DNA from: Halanaerobium saccharolyticum
GTDB lineage: Bacteria > Bacillota > Halanaerobiia > Halanaerobiales > Halanaerobiaceae
NCBI RefSeq assembly: GCF_003259895.1
Contig: NZ_QLME01000013.1
Location: 16,348 to 80,347, forward strand
Length of the DNA stretch: 64,000 nt
Direction of reading: 5' to 3'
Part shown: one piece after another, positions 48,684 through 57,476 of the stretch
Position numbering within the stretch: position 1 is the stretch's first letter
Layout of the letters: every line of letters begins with the position of its first letter
Made by a program: the position numbers and the translations under genes
The notes under the pieces: model-generated
The model's input: the letters and a program-made list of their open reading frames with translations, nothing else
Told to the model about the DNA's origin: nothing
Database searches by the model: none

Positions 48684-49139
48684 ATGGGATTTTCAGATTT
48701 TTTTAAGAAAAAGGAAAATAAGATAATGAATGAGGATTTAATTAGATTGGGAGTAAAGGTCGCTAACAAGGAAGAAGCTGTAAAAATAGCAGGTGAATTA
48801 CTCTATGATAATGGTTATGTGGAAGAAGATTATCTGGAGGCAATGCAGGAAAGAGAAAAAGATGTCTCTACTTTTATGGGTAATGGAGTAGCAATTCCTC
48901 ATGGAACTAACAAAGCAAAAAAATATATCAAAAAAACAGGGCTTTCATTTGTTCAAATTCCTGAAGGTGTTGATTTTGGAGACGGCAACACAGCCCATAT
49001 AGTAATTGGAATAGCTGGGAAAGGCGATGAGCATCTACAGATATTACAAAATCTAGCAACTATACTTCAGGATGAGGAAAAAACCGAGGCTTTAACAAAG
49101 ACTGATGATAAAAAAATTGTGCTGAAAGAGTTACTTTAA
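48684..49139 (+). CDS. mtlF: Mannitol-specific PTS enzyme IIA
   Basis: Passes phosphate from HPr to MtlA. The 151-residue EIIA has its active His at H73 in GVAIPHGT. The first 14 residues (basic, MGFSDFFKKKENK) are a short extra tail; a second ATG at 48726 would give the usual length, but GAGAGGGA fits ATG 48684. Confidence 0.94.
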   Translation: MGFSDFFKKKENKIMNEDLIRLGVKVANKEEAVKIAGELLYDNGYVEEDYLEAMQEREKDVSTFMGNGVAIPHGTNKAKKYIKKTGLSFVQIPEGVDFGDGNTAHIVIGIAGKGDEHLQILQNLATILQDEEKTEALTKTDDKKIVLKELL

Positions 49140-49167
49140 GTCTAAAAATTTAGAAGAAGGTGAGAGA

Positions 49168-50319
49168 ATGAAAAAAGCTTTGCATTTTGGAGCTGGAAAT
49201 ATTGGTCGGGGTTTTATTGGACTTTTATTGAATTTATCAGAATATGAAGTAGTTTTTGCAGATATTGATCAGGAAATTATTGCTGAATTAAATGAATATA
49301 AATCTTACAGAGTCTCTGAAGTAGGAGACGAAAAAGAAAAACACTATCAGGTTGATAATGTGAGAGGAATTTTGAGCAATAAAACTTATCAGGTTGCTGA
49401 AGAAATCAAAGATGCTGATCTGATTACTACAGCAGTTGGAGTCAACAATCTCAAGTATCTGGCTGAGGTTATTGCAGAAGGTATTAAATTGAGAATAGCT
49501 GAAGCTCCAAACAAAAAATTGAATATTATAGCCTGTGAAAATGCAGTTAGAGCCACCAGTAAGCTTAAAAAAGAGGTCTATAAATTTTTCACTCAGGAAG
49601 AAGAAGAAAAGGCAGAAAAACAGGTGGGCTTTGTAGATTCAGCTGTTGATAGAATTGTACCTCCTCAGGAGAATGAAGACAGGCTGGAAGTCAAGGTAGA
49701 ACCTTTTAAGGAGTGGATTGTAGATAAAACTCAATTTAAAGGTAAAATACCTATTATAGAAGGTATGACACCGAGTGATAATTTATTAGCTTTTGTAGAA
49801 AGAAAGATCTATACTTTGAATACAGGTCATGCTGCCACAGCCTATCTGGGTTTTTATTACAATTATCAGTATATTCATCAGGCAATAAAAGATGAGAAAA
49901 TTTATGATACTGTTAAATCAGCTCTGGAAGAATCTGGTCAAAGTCTAGTTAAGCTGTATGATTTTGATTCTAAAGAGCATGAGCAGTATATTGAAAAAAT
50001 ATTAAAAAGATTTATGAATCCTGCTTTAAAAGATTCTGTGGAAAGAGTTGGTAGAGAACCAATGCGTAAGCTTTCTGAGGAAGATAGACTGGTTACACCA
50101 GCTTTAAGAGCTGTAGAAAATGATATATCACCCACAGGCTTGAGTAAAAGTATTGCTGCTGCTCTATTATTTGATGTGGAAGCAGATGAACAATCCCAGA
50201 AAATGCAAAAGCTTATTCAAGAAAAAGGTGTAGAACAGGCTTTAGAGGAAATAACTACAATTAAGAGTGAGAGTAAACTGGGAAGAAAAATATTGGCTAA
50301 ATATAAAGAAATGAAATAA
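49168..50319 (+). CDS. mtlD: Mannitol-1-phosphate 5-dehydrogenase
   Basis: Oxidises mannitol-1-P to fructose-6-P with NAD+. The 383-residue enzyme has the Rossmann motif GAGNIGRG (8-15) and the family catalytic stretch with the KIYTLNTGHA region near residues 212-221. It closes the mtl operon; a terminator follows. Confidence 0.97.
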   Translation: MKKALHFGAGNIGRGFIGLLLNLSEYEVVFADIDQEIIAELNEYKSYRVSEVGDEKEKHYQVDNVRGILSNKTYQVAEEIKDADLITTAVGVNNLKYLAEVIAEGIKLRIAEAPNKKLNIIACENAVRATSKLKKEVYKFFTQEEEEKAEKQVGFVDSAVDRIVPPQENEDRLEVKVEPFKEWIVDKTQFKGKIPIIEGMTPSDNLLAFVERKIYTLNTGHAATAYLGFYYNYQYIHQAIKDEKIYDTVKSALEESGQSLVKLYDFDSKEHEQYIEKILKRFMNPALKDSVERVGREPMRKLSEEDRLVTPALRAVENDISPTGLSKSIAAALLFDVEADEQSQKMQKLIQEKGVEQALEEITTIKSESKLGRKILAKYKEMK

Positions 50320-50356
50320 CAGAGTGAAATAAGAATATAACAAAGATAATTTAAGG

Positions 50357-50402
50357 CCCATAAATTAAGTGAGAGTCTGCTTAATTTAAATGGGTTTTTT
50401 TC
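50357..50402 (+). terminator. Terminator after mtlD
   Basis: CCCATAAATTAAG (50357-50369) pairs CTTAATTTAAATGGG (50380-50394) with two unpaired bases, then a run of eight T interrupted by one C. Confidence 0.85.
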
Positions 50403-50486
50403 TTTTTGGGGCTAATTTATTTTTAAAACCCACTTGCTCCAATAAATAGCTTCATAGTCTAAAATAAGTTTTGGAGATTAAGTATT

Positions 50487-50515
50487 TTGCATTTAGGAGA
50501 GAATTTTAATATAAT
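50487..50515 (+). promoter_or_regulatory. Promoter for acpS-nnr-dcd
   Basis: TTGCAT (50487-50492), 17-base spacer, TATAAT (50510-50515). Confidence 0.75.
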
Positions 50516-50566
50516 TATGATAGATAGCTTATTTAAAGTAGTAATTTATAGTAGAAAGGAAATCTT

Positions 50567-50944
50567 ATGATAATTGGTACGGGAATAGATATTGTAAAAA
50601 ACAGCCGCATAGAAAGATTGATTGAAAAATATGGCACAAGATTTTTAAAAAAAGTATATTTAGATAATGAAATTGAATATTGTAAGAGCAAAGTGAACTC
50701 TACTCCTTCTTTTGCTGCTCGTTTTGCTGCCAAAGAGGCAGTGCTTAAAGCTCTAGGTACAGGGATGCGCAAAAACAGCTGGCATGATATCGAGATATTT
50801 AATAATCAGCTGGGCAAACCAGAAGTGAGATTATTTAAGAGAACTGCTGTCAGGGCAGAAGAGTTAGGAGTAAAAAATATTTTTTTAAGTATTTCTCACG
50901 AAAAAAAATACAGTGTAGCACAAATCATTTTGGAAGGAGCTTAA
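50567..50944 (+). CDS. acpS: Holo-[acyl-carrier-protein] synthase
   Basis: Attaches phosphopantetheine to acyl carrier protein. The 125-residue protein has both family motifs: GTGIDIV (Asp8, Mg2+) at the N-terminus and FAARFAAKEAVLKALGTG near residues 46-63. ATG 50567 follows AAAGGAAA. It precedes nnr as in Bacillus. Confidence 0.97.
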   Translation: MIIGTGIDIVKNSRIERLIEKYGTRFLKKVYLDNEIEYCKSKVNSTPSFAARFAAKEAVLKALGTGMRKNSWHDIEIFNNQLGKPEVRLFKRTAVRAEELGVKNIFLSISHEKKYSVAQIILEGA

Positions 50945-50948
50945 AAGA

Positions 50949-52553
50949 ATGTATGTTTTGACTCCAGAATCAATGGGAAAGTGTGATCAGGAAACTATAG
51001 AGGCTGGGATTCCAGAAATTTTACTGATGGAAGCTGCAGCCCGGGAAACTGCTGAATTTGCAGATAGAATTATAAAAGAGAAATTATTAAATAATGTTAA
51101 TTACTATCAAAAATCTGAAAAGAAAAAAATTAAAAATTTTAAAATTACAATTCTGGTTGGTAAAGGCAATAACGGAGGAGATGGACTGGCAGCAGCTCGA
51201 ATTCTGACCAGTAAAGGTTATCAGGTTGAGATAATTCTTGCTGCAGCTGGGGATGAACTCTCCGGGGTGAATAAGAAAAATTATGAGCTCTGTCTTTATC
51301 ATAATCTTGAATACTATCAATATGACGAGCTAAATTCCAGGAGATTATTGAGTAAATTAAAGCACAGTAATTTTATAATAGATGCTCTGCTGGGTACAGG
51401 TATTACAGGTGAAGTAAGAGGTAACATTAAAGAAATAATTCCCTTAATTAATCAGGTGGTTAAAGAATATGGGAAAAAGGTTCTGGCTGTGGATATTCCT
51501 TCTGGAATCAATGGAAAAGATGGAAGTGTAGCCGGTCGAGCCGTCAAAGCTGACTATACGGTAACTATGGCTGCCTATAAACGGGGACTGCTCTTATACC
51601 CGGGCAGTGATTATGCCGGTAGAGTTGAAGTAGTAGATATTGGAATTAAAGAGGATGTAATTGCTAAAAACAGTAAAGATCTAAAGCTATTTACCCAAAG
51701 CGATGCTCAGATTTTACTGCCGCTCAGAAAAAATGATGGACATAAGGGTACTTTTGGCAAAATCGCTTTTCTGGCTGGATCAAGAGGGATGGGAGGAGCG
51801 CCTTTGTTAAGTACGGAAGCAGCTTTACGCAGTGGTTCCGGTCTGGTTTATCTTCTGACAGCCGCTGAGGTTGAAGCAGTAGTTGCCAACCAGTTAAAGG
51901 AGCTTCTAAGCATTCCTCTGGCTTCCAGTGATGGAATTATAGCCGAAAAGTCACTTGAAAAGATTTTAGATTTTAGTTCAAAGGTAGATCTGCTGGCAGC
52001 TGGTCCAGGTCTTGGTAATAATGAGGCCACTCAGAAAGTTATCAGGGGTATTCTAGAAAATCTGAGTCTGCCGCTGGTGCTTGATGCTGACGCTCTTAAT
52101 TCAATTAAAAATTTAGATTTATTAAAAAAATACGGCGGGGAAATATTAATTACTCCTCATCCTGGAGAAATGGCCAGGCTGCTTGACAAATCAATTACGG
52201 AAATTAATCAAAATAGAATTGAAATTGCTAGAGACTTTGCGAAAAAATATAAGGTGAATGTTATTCTTAAAGGAGCTGCAACAGTTACTGCAGCAGCTGA
52301 TGGCAGGGTTTATCTTAATCATACAGGTACCAATGGGATGGCTACTGCCGGTAGTGGTGATGTTTTAACAGGTATTGTTTCTGCCCTTATAGGTCAGGGT
52401 ATGCCTATGTTTGATGCTGCAGCACTGGCTGTTTATGTACATGGTAGAAGTGGAGAGCTGGCAGCAGAGCAAAAAAGTGATTTTGGCTTAAAATCAGGTG
52501 ATATAATAGATTTTTTGCCAGAAGTATGGAAACTTTTAAAAATTAAATATTAA
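50949..52553 (+). CDS. nnr: Bifunctional NAD(P)HX epimerase/dehydratase
   Basis: Repairs damaged (hydrated) NADH and NADPH. The 534-residue protein joins an N-terminal epimerase (about 1-220; GKGNNGGDGL near 73-82) to a C-terminal ADP-dependent dehydratase (about 250-534; KGTFGKIAFLAGS near 264 and NGMATAGSGDVLTG near 460). It lies 4 bases after acpS. Confidence 0.96.
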   Translation: MYVLTPESMGKCDQETIEAGIPEILLMEAAARETAEFADRIIKEKLLNNVNYYQKSEKKKIKNFKITILVGKGNNGGDGLAAARILTSKGYQVEIILAAAGDELSGVNKKNYELCLYHNLEYYQYDELNSRRLLSKLKHSNFIIDALLGTGITGEVRGNIKEIIPLINQVVKEYGKKVLAVDIPSGINGKDGSVAGRAVKADYTVTMAAYKRGLLLYPGSDYAGRVEVVDIGIKEDVIAKNSKDLKLFTQSDAQILLPLRKNDGHKGTFGKIAFLAGSRGMGGAPLLSTEAALRSGSGLVYLLTAAEVEAVVANQLKELLSIPLASSDGIIAEKSLEKILDFSSKVDLLAAGPGLGNNEATQKVIRGILENLSLPLVLDADALNSIKNLDLLKKYGGEILITPHPGEMARLLDKSITEINQNRIEIARDFAKKYKVNVILKGAATVTAAADGRVYLNHTGTNGMATAGSGDVLTGIVSALIGQGMPMFDAAALAVYVHGRSGELAAEQKSDFGLKSGDIIDFLPEVWKLLKIKY

Positions 52554-52564
52554 GGAGTCAAATA

Positions 52565-53107
52565 ATGATACTATCAGACAATACAATTAAAAAAATGTTA
52601 GCAAATAAAGAACTTATTATAGATCCTATTGATGAAATGCAGATTCAGCCAGCTTCTGTGGATATGAGGCTTGGGGATGATTTTTTGAAAGTAGATGAAA
52701 ATTCTCTACCTTTAATGACTTTAAATGATCAGGTACATTACGAAGAAGTAAAAGGCTCAGAAATTATTATTCCACCGCATTCATTCTTACTTGCTACAAC
52801 AAAGGAATATATTAAACTACCGGATAATTTAACTGCCTTTGTTGAAGGAAGAAGTTCTATTGGGAGAATGGGGCTTTTTATTCAAAATGCGGGCTGGGTT
52901 GACCCTGGATTTGAAGGTCAGATTACTCTGGAACTTTATAATGCAAATCGACTTCCTATTAAACTGGAAGCGGATCGCAGAATCTGTCAGCTTGTATTTG
53001 CTTCTATGGATAATGAAGCAGATAATCCATATCGTGGTAAATATCAGGGACAAAAAAATACAGTTGGCACCAGAGTTTTTAAAGATCCAGAAAATAAAAA
53101 GAGATAA
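52565..53107 (+). CDS. dcd: dCTP deaminase
   Basis: Deaminates dCTP in dTTP synthesis. The 180-residue protein shows the dUTPase-like core: EGRSSIGRMGL near residues 96-106 (Ser and Arg for the triphosphate) and the catalytic Glu in GQITLELYN near 124. Whether it is the bifunctional form that also hydrolyses dUTP cannot be told from sequence alone. Confidence 0.92.
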   Translation: MILSDNTIKKMLANKELIIDPIDEMQIQPASVDMRLGDDFLKVDENSLPLMTLNDQVHYEEVKGSEIIIPPHSFLLATTKEYIKLPDNLTAFVEGRSSIGRMGLFIQNAGWVDPGFEGQITLELYNANRLPIKLEADRRICQLVFASMDNEADNPYRGKYQGQKNTVGTRVFKDPENKKR

Positions 53108-53123
53108 ACCTGGAGGTGTAGTT

Positions 53124-55373
53124 ATGGTAACATTAGTTATTTCGAATATAGATAATAGTATTGGTCCTGGTGATATTGTAGGTGCTTTTATTAATGAGGC
53201 CGGAACAGCAAGTGATGATATTGGTAAAATTAATATAGATAAAAGAAATAATAAAGCTGAAGTAGAAGTAAACTGGGATTCTGCTTCCCAAATCATAAAA
53301 GCTATGGATAATAATCAGATTGGGGGAGTTAAGGTTCAGGTCAGCGCTAAAAATCAGGATGATTTAATTGATAAAGAAATTATAAATTATTATAATAAAT
53401 TTCATAAATTAGTTGATTTAGAAAGAGAAGAAGAAATAGATAGACATAAACTGGAAATAAAATATTTATCAGCTAGAGAAAGACAGGCAAAAGGTAGAAC
53501 ATTATTAGATCTACATGGAAAGGATAATGGAACCACTTTCGGCCACCGCCCTCTGGTGAAATTAACTTCTAAATATCAAGGAGAAAGGCTGGCTGAGACT
53601 CAAATCACTCCTGGAGATTTAGTAATGATCAGTCTAAATAAGCCTTTACATCCGGATAACCCTACCGGCACAGTGGTAGAAAAAACATCTTATTCGATTA
53701 CGGTGGCTTTTGAGAGTCACCCACCTGAATTTATTTATAATAAAGGAGTAAGGCTTGATTTGTTTGTTAATGATACAACTTTCCAGAGAATGTTTACTGC
53801 TCTGGAAAAAATAAAACATCCCGAAAACGAGCTGCAGGAAAGAAAAAGAGATATCCTGCTGGATAGGAAAATGCCGACATTTGCTGCTAGAGAAGAATTG
53901 GAACTTGAGTTTCTCAACCAGTCGCAGAAAGATGCTGTAGAAAATGCACTGGCTGCAGAAGACATCTATTTAATTCAGGGACCTCCTGGAACTGGTAAAA
54001 CTGTAACAGCAGTGGAACTGATAGCAAAAGCTGTCGAACAGGGAGCTAAGGTTCTGGCAGCAGCAGATTCGAATACAGCAGTTGATAATTTGTTGGAGCT
54101 GCTGGCGGAAAAAGATCTTAATGTAATTAGAATTGGACATCCAATCCGGGTTACTAAAAAGTTAAGAGAACACACTTTAGATGAGGTAGTTTTAGAGCAC
54201 CAGGATTATTTAGAAGCAGAAAAATTAAGAGATGAAGTTTCTGATTTAATTAATAAACAGGAATCCTATATTTATCCCGGTGGAAAATACAGAAGAGGTT
54301 TATCGGATCAGGAAATTAAAAATTATGCCGAAAAAGATTTAGAACATCATGTTAGAGGTATCAGCCCTGAGGTTATTGATGAAATGGCAAGCTGGTTGGA
54401 GCTTCAGGAAAAAATAGACAGGTATTTTAAAGAAATAGAACGGCTTGAAAATAAAGCCGTAGAAGAACTGCTGGACGAAGCTGATGTTATTTGTACTACT
54501 AATATTACAGCCGGCTCTGAGCTGTTAGAAAACAGAGAATTTGATTTAAGTGTAATAGATGAGGCTACTCAGGCGACACAACCAGCAGCTTTAATCCCTT
54601 ATCTAAAAGCAAAAAAATCAATTTTAATCGGCGATCATAAACAGCTGCCTCCGACTGTAGTCAACCAGGAAGCAGCGGAAAAAGGTTTAAGTGTCTCTTT
54701 ATTTGAAAAATTAATCGAAAACTATCAGAAGCAGCTCAGTTCCCTGCTGGAAATTCAGTATAGAATGAATAGAGAAATTATGGGTTTTTCCAGTATTTAT
54801 TTTTACAATAACAGCCTTAAAGCAGCCGCTTCTGTAGCAGAACAAAAAATAGGTGATCTGGGAGTTAAAACAACGGGTGAAGATTGTTTTACAGATAAAT
54901 CATTAAAGTCAGGGTATCCTCTGGTCTTTTTAGATACCAGAGAAATGAAGTCAGCTGAAAGATCGTTTGAAGGCTCAAATTCTTATGATAATCCTGTGGA
55001 ATCAGAAATTGTACTTGATATCCTTGATCGAGCTCTTAAATCCTCTCTCTCAGAGGATGATATTGCTGTAATAGCTGCTTATAAAGATCAGGTTGATTTA
55101 ATAAATCAGCACAATAAATTTAAAAATGTTGAAATTGATACAGTTGACGCTTTTCAGGGAAGGGAAAAAGAAATGATTATTTTTTCTGCTGTTCGCAGCA
55201 ATCAGGAAAATAATATTGGTTTTTTAAGAGATTTACGACGCCTTAATGTTGCTTTAACCAGAGCTAAAAGAAAAATGATTTTTATTGGTGACAGCAGCAC
55301 AATCTGTGAGCATGATGCATATAATAAACTGCTTAAATATATCAAAAAAAGTGGGCTTTATTATAAACTATAG
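53124..55373 (+). CDS. UPF1/IGHMBP2-type SF1 helicase with N-terminal DbpA-like RNA-binding domain
   Basis: A 749-residue protein from ATG 53124 behind GGAGGTG; the frame is open further upstream but only inside dcd. Residues 1-75 resemble the RRM-like DbpA domain of DEAD-box proteins (IGPGDIVGAFINEAG, then IGKINID). A beta-barrel 1B region follows. Helicase motifs: GPPGTGKT 286-293, DEAT near 479-482, GDHKQLPP, QYRMNREI, DAFQGREKE and RLNVALTRAK. RNA or RNA-DNA unwinding is inferred; the biological target is unknown. Confidence 0.9.
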   Translation: MVTLVISNIDNSIGPGDIVGAFINEAGTASDDIGKINIDKRNNKAEVEVNWDSASQIIKAMDNNQIGGVKVQVSAKNQDDLIDKEIINYYNKFHKLVDLEREEEIDRHKLEIKYLSARERQAKGRTLLDLHGKDNGTTFGHRPLVKLTSKYQGERLAETQITPGDLVMISLNKPLHPDNPTGTVVEKTSYSITVAFESHPPEFIYNKGVRLDLFVNDTTFQRMFTALEKIKHPENELQERKRDILLDRKMPTFAAREELELEFLNQSQKDAVENALAAEDIYLIQGPPGTGKTVTAVELIAKAVEQGAKVLAAADSNTAVDNLLELLAEKDLNVIRIGHPIRVTKKLREHTLDEVVLEHQDYLEAEKLRDEVSDLINKQESYIYPGGKYRRGLSDQEIKNYAEKDLEHHVRGISPEVIDEMASWLELQEKIDRYFKEIERLENKAVEELLDEADVICTTNITAGSELLENREFDLSVIDEATQATQPAALIPYLKAKKSILIGDHKQLPPTVVNQEAAEKGLSVSLFEKLIENYQKQLSSLLEIQYRMNREIMGFSSIYFYNNSLKAAASVAEQKIGDLGVKTTGEDCFTDKSLKSGYPLVFLDTREMKSAERSFEGSNSYDNPVESEIVLDILDRALKSSLSEDDIAVIAAYKDQVDLINQHNKFKNVEIDTVDAFQGREKEMIIFSAVRSNQENNIGFLRDLRRLNVALTRAKRKMIFIGDSSTICEHDAYNKLLKYIKKSGLYYKL

Positions 55374-55376
55374 TTA

Positions 55377-55430
55377 TCTCCAAAATAATCATTAAATATC
55401 CAGATATTATATTTCTCTGGAGACCTTTTA
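55377..55430 (+). terminator. Weak terminator candidate after the helicase gene
   Basis: TCTCCA (55377-55382) can pair TGGAGA (55418-55423), with a long loop of 35 bases, then CCTTTTA. A second, weaker stem (ATCCC/GGGAT, 55454-55483) with ATTTTTA follows. Neither is strong. Confidence 0.4.
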
Positions 55431-55490
55431 CAGAGATATAAAAAAATTGATTGATCCCAGTAATATCAGTAATTTTAAGGGATATTTTTA

Positions 55491-55519
55491 TTGACACTAT
55501 TTAAAATTTAAGATATAAT
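55491..55519 (+). promoter_or_regulatory. Perfect-consensus promoter for the 48-residue antitoxin-like gene
   Basis: TTGACA (55491-55496), 17-base spacer, TATAAT (55514-55519): full match at both boxes with ideal spacing. It is among the strongest promoters in the window. Confidence 0.92.
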
Positions 55520-55569
55520 TAGATTGACTAAAGGTGTTTTGAAATCATTTTAGAATGAGGTGGTTAATA

Positions 55570-55716
55570 GTGGAGAGGCTGCGCCGTAAGAAAAACTTTA
55601 GTAAAAGTGAAAAAGAAGAGATTGCCAGAGCAATGGTTAAGGGCTATGAAAAATTGGCTGCAGTAAATGAAGATCTTATTCGAAATGTTTCTCTACTTAA
55701 GGATGGGGCTAATTAG
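55570..55716 (+). CDS. 48-residue protein resembling the toxin-binding C-terminus of MazE/EndoAI antitoxin
   Basis: Starts at GTG 55570, six bases after GAGGTGG. It is too short to hold a DNA-binding domain. The stretch EKEEIARAMVKGYEKLAAVN (about 14-33) aligns with [20 protein letters not shown] of the full antitoxin next door, keeping the Glu pair, Gly-Tyr and Asn positions. A basic N-terminus (RLRRKK) replaces the ribbon-helix-helix. Own promoter and terminator. I infer a free toxin-binding module; it has not been described to my knowledge. Confidence 0.75.
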   Translation: MERLRRKKNFSKSEKEEIARAMVKGYEKLAAVNEDLIRNVSLLKDGAN

Positions 55717-55729
55717 TCTCATCTTTTTT
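55702..55729 (+). terminator. Terminator of the 48-residue gene
   Basis: GATGGGGC (55702-55709), loop TAATTA, GTCTCATC (55716-55723) with two G-T pairs, then six T. The stem overlaps the last codons of the gene. Confidence 0.8.
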
Positions 55730-55759
55730 CTTCATTTTTCGAAAATCTAGCTGTCATAA

Positions 55760-55787
55760 TTGATTATTATCAATTAAATGATATAAT
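55760..55787 (+). promoter_or_regulatory. Promoter for mazE-mazF
   Basis: TTGATT (55760-55765), 16-base spacer, TATAAT (55782-55787), just after the preceding terminator. Confidence 0.65.
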
Positions 55788-55820
55788 AAAAACAGCTGAA
55801 AAGCAGTGGAGGTGTGTCTG

Positions 55821-56117
55821 TTGTCAGAAAGCAGAAAATTAAAGATTGAACTTCCAGTATATGTTGTGGAAGAAATTGAACATTATTGTAAAAATAATAA
55901 TCAGAAGCGAAATGCATTTCTCAATCAGGCAGTTAAGTATTATTTAAAAGAATTGAAAAAAGAAGAGGTTCGAAATCATCTTCGCGATGGTTATAAAAAA
56001 ATGGCCGGTCTTAATCAACAATTAGCTGATGAGGGTTTATCAAGTGAGTGTCATTCATACTTATGCTATGAACAAAGACTGGTGGAGTGTGAAAAAATTG
56101 AAAGTAAAAAGGGGTGA
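55821..56117 (+). CDS. mazE: MazE/EndoAI-type antitoxin
   Basis: Antitoxin that binds and blocks the neighbouring toxin and represses its own operon. It is 98 residues from TTG 55821, eight bases after GGAGG. The N-terminal half ([18 protein letters not shown] ... [13 protein letters not shown]) is a ribbon-helix-helix; the C-terminal half carries [20 protein letters not shown], the toxin-binding part. It is followed by a cysteine-containing tail. Its end overlaps mazF by 20 bases. Confidence 0.9.
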   Translation: MSESRKLKIELPVYVVEEIEHYCKNNNQKRNAFLNQAVKYYLKELKKEEVRNHLRDGYKKMAGLNQQLADEGLSSECHSYLCYEQRLVECEKIESKKG

Positions 56118-56448
56118 CGTTTTTTACGCTAATTTAAATCCAGTTGTAGGTTCTGAGCAGGGCGGAGTTAGACCAGTCTTAATTATCCAGAATGATATTG
56201 GGAATAAGTACAGTCCTACTGTAATTGTAGCTGCGATTACTTCTCGAATTAACAAAGCTAAGCTGCCAACTCATGTTGAGATTCCAGCTGACTACAACAA
56301 TTTGGATAAAGATTCTGTTATATTATTAGAACAGATCAGAACTTTAGATAAGAAGAGATTACAGCGCCACATAGCCCATCTTGGTGAAGATGTAATCGAA
56401 GATGTTAATCAATCACTGGAAATAAGTCTTGGCTTAATAGATTTATAA
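56098..56448 (+). CDS. mazF: MazF/EndoA-type mRNA interferase toxin
   Basis: A sequence-specific endoribonuclease that cuts mRNA to slow growth. I place the start at TTG 56098, ten bases after GGTGGAG, giving 116 residues, the length of Bacillus EndoA. Upstream in-frame ATG 56068 and GTG 56089 are other options. Motifs: [29 protein letters not shown], and LPTHVEI and [13 protein letters not shown], very close to EndoA. Catalytic Arg and Thr (TSRI) are present. Confidence 0.93.
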   Translation: MKVKRGDVFYANLNPVVGSEQGGVRPVLIIQNDIGNKYSPTVIVAAITSRINKAKLPTHVEIPADYNNLDKDSVILLEQIRTLDKKRLQRHIAHLGEDVIEDVNQSLEISLGLIDL

Positions 56449-56472
56449 TATATATATTTTAAGCTTTTCTTC

Positions 56473-56501
56473 TTGACAGTGTGAAAAAAATATCATATAC
56501 T
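56473..56501 (+). promoter_or_regulatory. Promoter for the hydrogenase locus
   Basis: TTGACA (56473-56478), 17-base spacer, TATACT (56496-56501). About 115 bases of leader precede the first gene. Confidence 0.85.
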
Positions 56502-56621
56502 TTTGATGGGTATTTTTTTATTGTTTAAAGTGAATATTATCACTATAATCAATAAATAGAAATATTTTACAAATTGCAAAAACGGCAAAAATAAGATATT
56601 ATTTAACTATGGAGGTTAAAA

Positions 56622-56996
56622 ATGAATCTAAAAACTGTCAAATCTCTTCTTAATACTGAAACTATCTTTGAGGGTACTGAAGAAAAGGATGATTTCGAGG
56701 TAAAAAACGCCTGTGGTGCTGATTTAATGAGTGATGTACTGGCCTTTTCGAATGAAAAGACACTTTTGCTGACCGGTTTGACTAATCCTCAGGTAGTACG
56801 TACCGCCGAAATGGTTGGGATTAAGGTTATTATATTTGTCAGAGGAAAAGAACCACAGATAGAAACAATTTCTTTAGCCAATCAGCTGAATATTTTTCTT
56901 TATTCCACAGACAAGCCGTTATTTGAGGCCTGTGGTCTTTTGTATAAAAATGGGATTGGACCGGAAGAGATGAATTATATAGAAGCCTCCAAATAA
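56622..56996 (+). CDS. DRTGG-domain protein, first copy
   Basis: A 124-residue protein resembling the DRTGG domain (about residues 25-110: FEVKNACGADLMSDVLAF, then LLLTGLTNPQVVRTAEM). DRTGG domains are found in sensors and regulators and are thought to bind ligands; the exact role is unknown. ATG 56622 follows GGAGG. It heads a gene cluster with hydrogenase subunits, as in other anaerobic Firmicutes. Confidence 0.75.
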   Translation: MNLKTVKSLLNTETIFEGTEEKDDFEVKNACGADLMSDVLAFSNEKTLLLTGLTNPQVVRTAEMVGIKVIIFVRGKEPQIETISLANQLNIFLYSTDKPLFEACGLLYKNGIGPEEMNYIEASK

Positions 56997-57013
56997 TTTA
57001 TCAGGAGTTGATT

Positions 57014-57457
57014 TTGTCTTTGCAAAAACAACAAATATTGAATAAAGAAATTGAAAGTTTTGATTTTCAGAGCGGGGGAGAAGCTTCAAGTAATTTAAAA
57101 AATATCCTGCGCAAACTGGGAGTTCCATCTCAAACTGTTCGCAAAACAGCAATTATTACCTATGAATTAGAAATGAATGTGGTAATTCATTCTCTGGGAG
57201 GAGAACTGACAGCTTTAATTTCCGAAGAAGAGCTGGAGATCAGGGTTGATGACAGTGGCCCGGGAATAGAAGATCTTGATAAAGCTTTTACAGCTGGTTA
57301 TTCTACTGCAAGTGATGAAATCCGGGAAATGGGTTTTGGAGCTGGCATGGGACTTGTTAATGTCAAACGTTATGCAGACCAGATTGATGTAAAATCATCT
57401 AAGGAAAATGGAACACATGTGAAAGTAATAATTAATTTAACTGATAGTACTAATTAA
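57014..57457 (+). CDS. SpoIIAB/RsbW-like ATPase, first copy
   Basis: A 147-residue GHKL-type ATPase from TTG 57014, six bases after CAGGAG. ATP-binding boxes: N box YELEMNVVIHS (near residue 55), G1 DDSGPGI (near 80) and G2 GFGAGMGL (near 111). No histidine-kinase dimer domain is present, so it looks like an anti-sigma-factor-type serine kinase or stand-alone ATPase. Target unknown. Confidence 0.85.
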   Translation: MSLQKQQILNKEIESFDFQSGGEASSNLKNILRKLGVPSQTVRKTAIITYELEMNVVIHSLGGELTALISEEELEIRVDDSGPGIEDLDKAFTAGYSTASDEIREMGFGAGMGLVNVKRYADQIDVKSSKENGTHVKVIINLTDSTN

Positions 57458-57476
57458 TCGCTGCAGGAGGTTAATG

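Noticed and set aside
52839-53123. Upstream extension of the helicase frame.
   Set aside because: It lies wholly inside dcd in another frame; ATG 53124 has a strong ribosome binding site.
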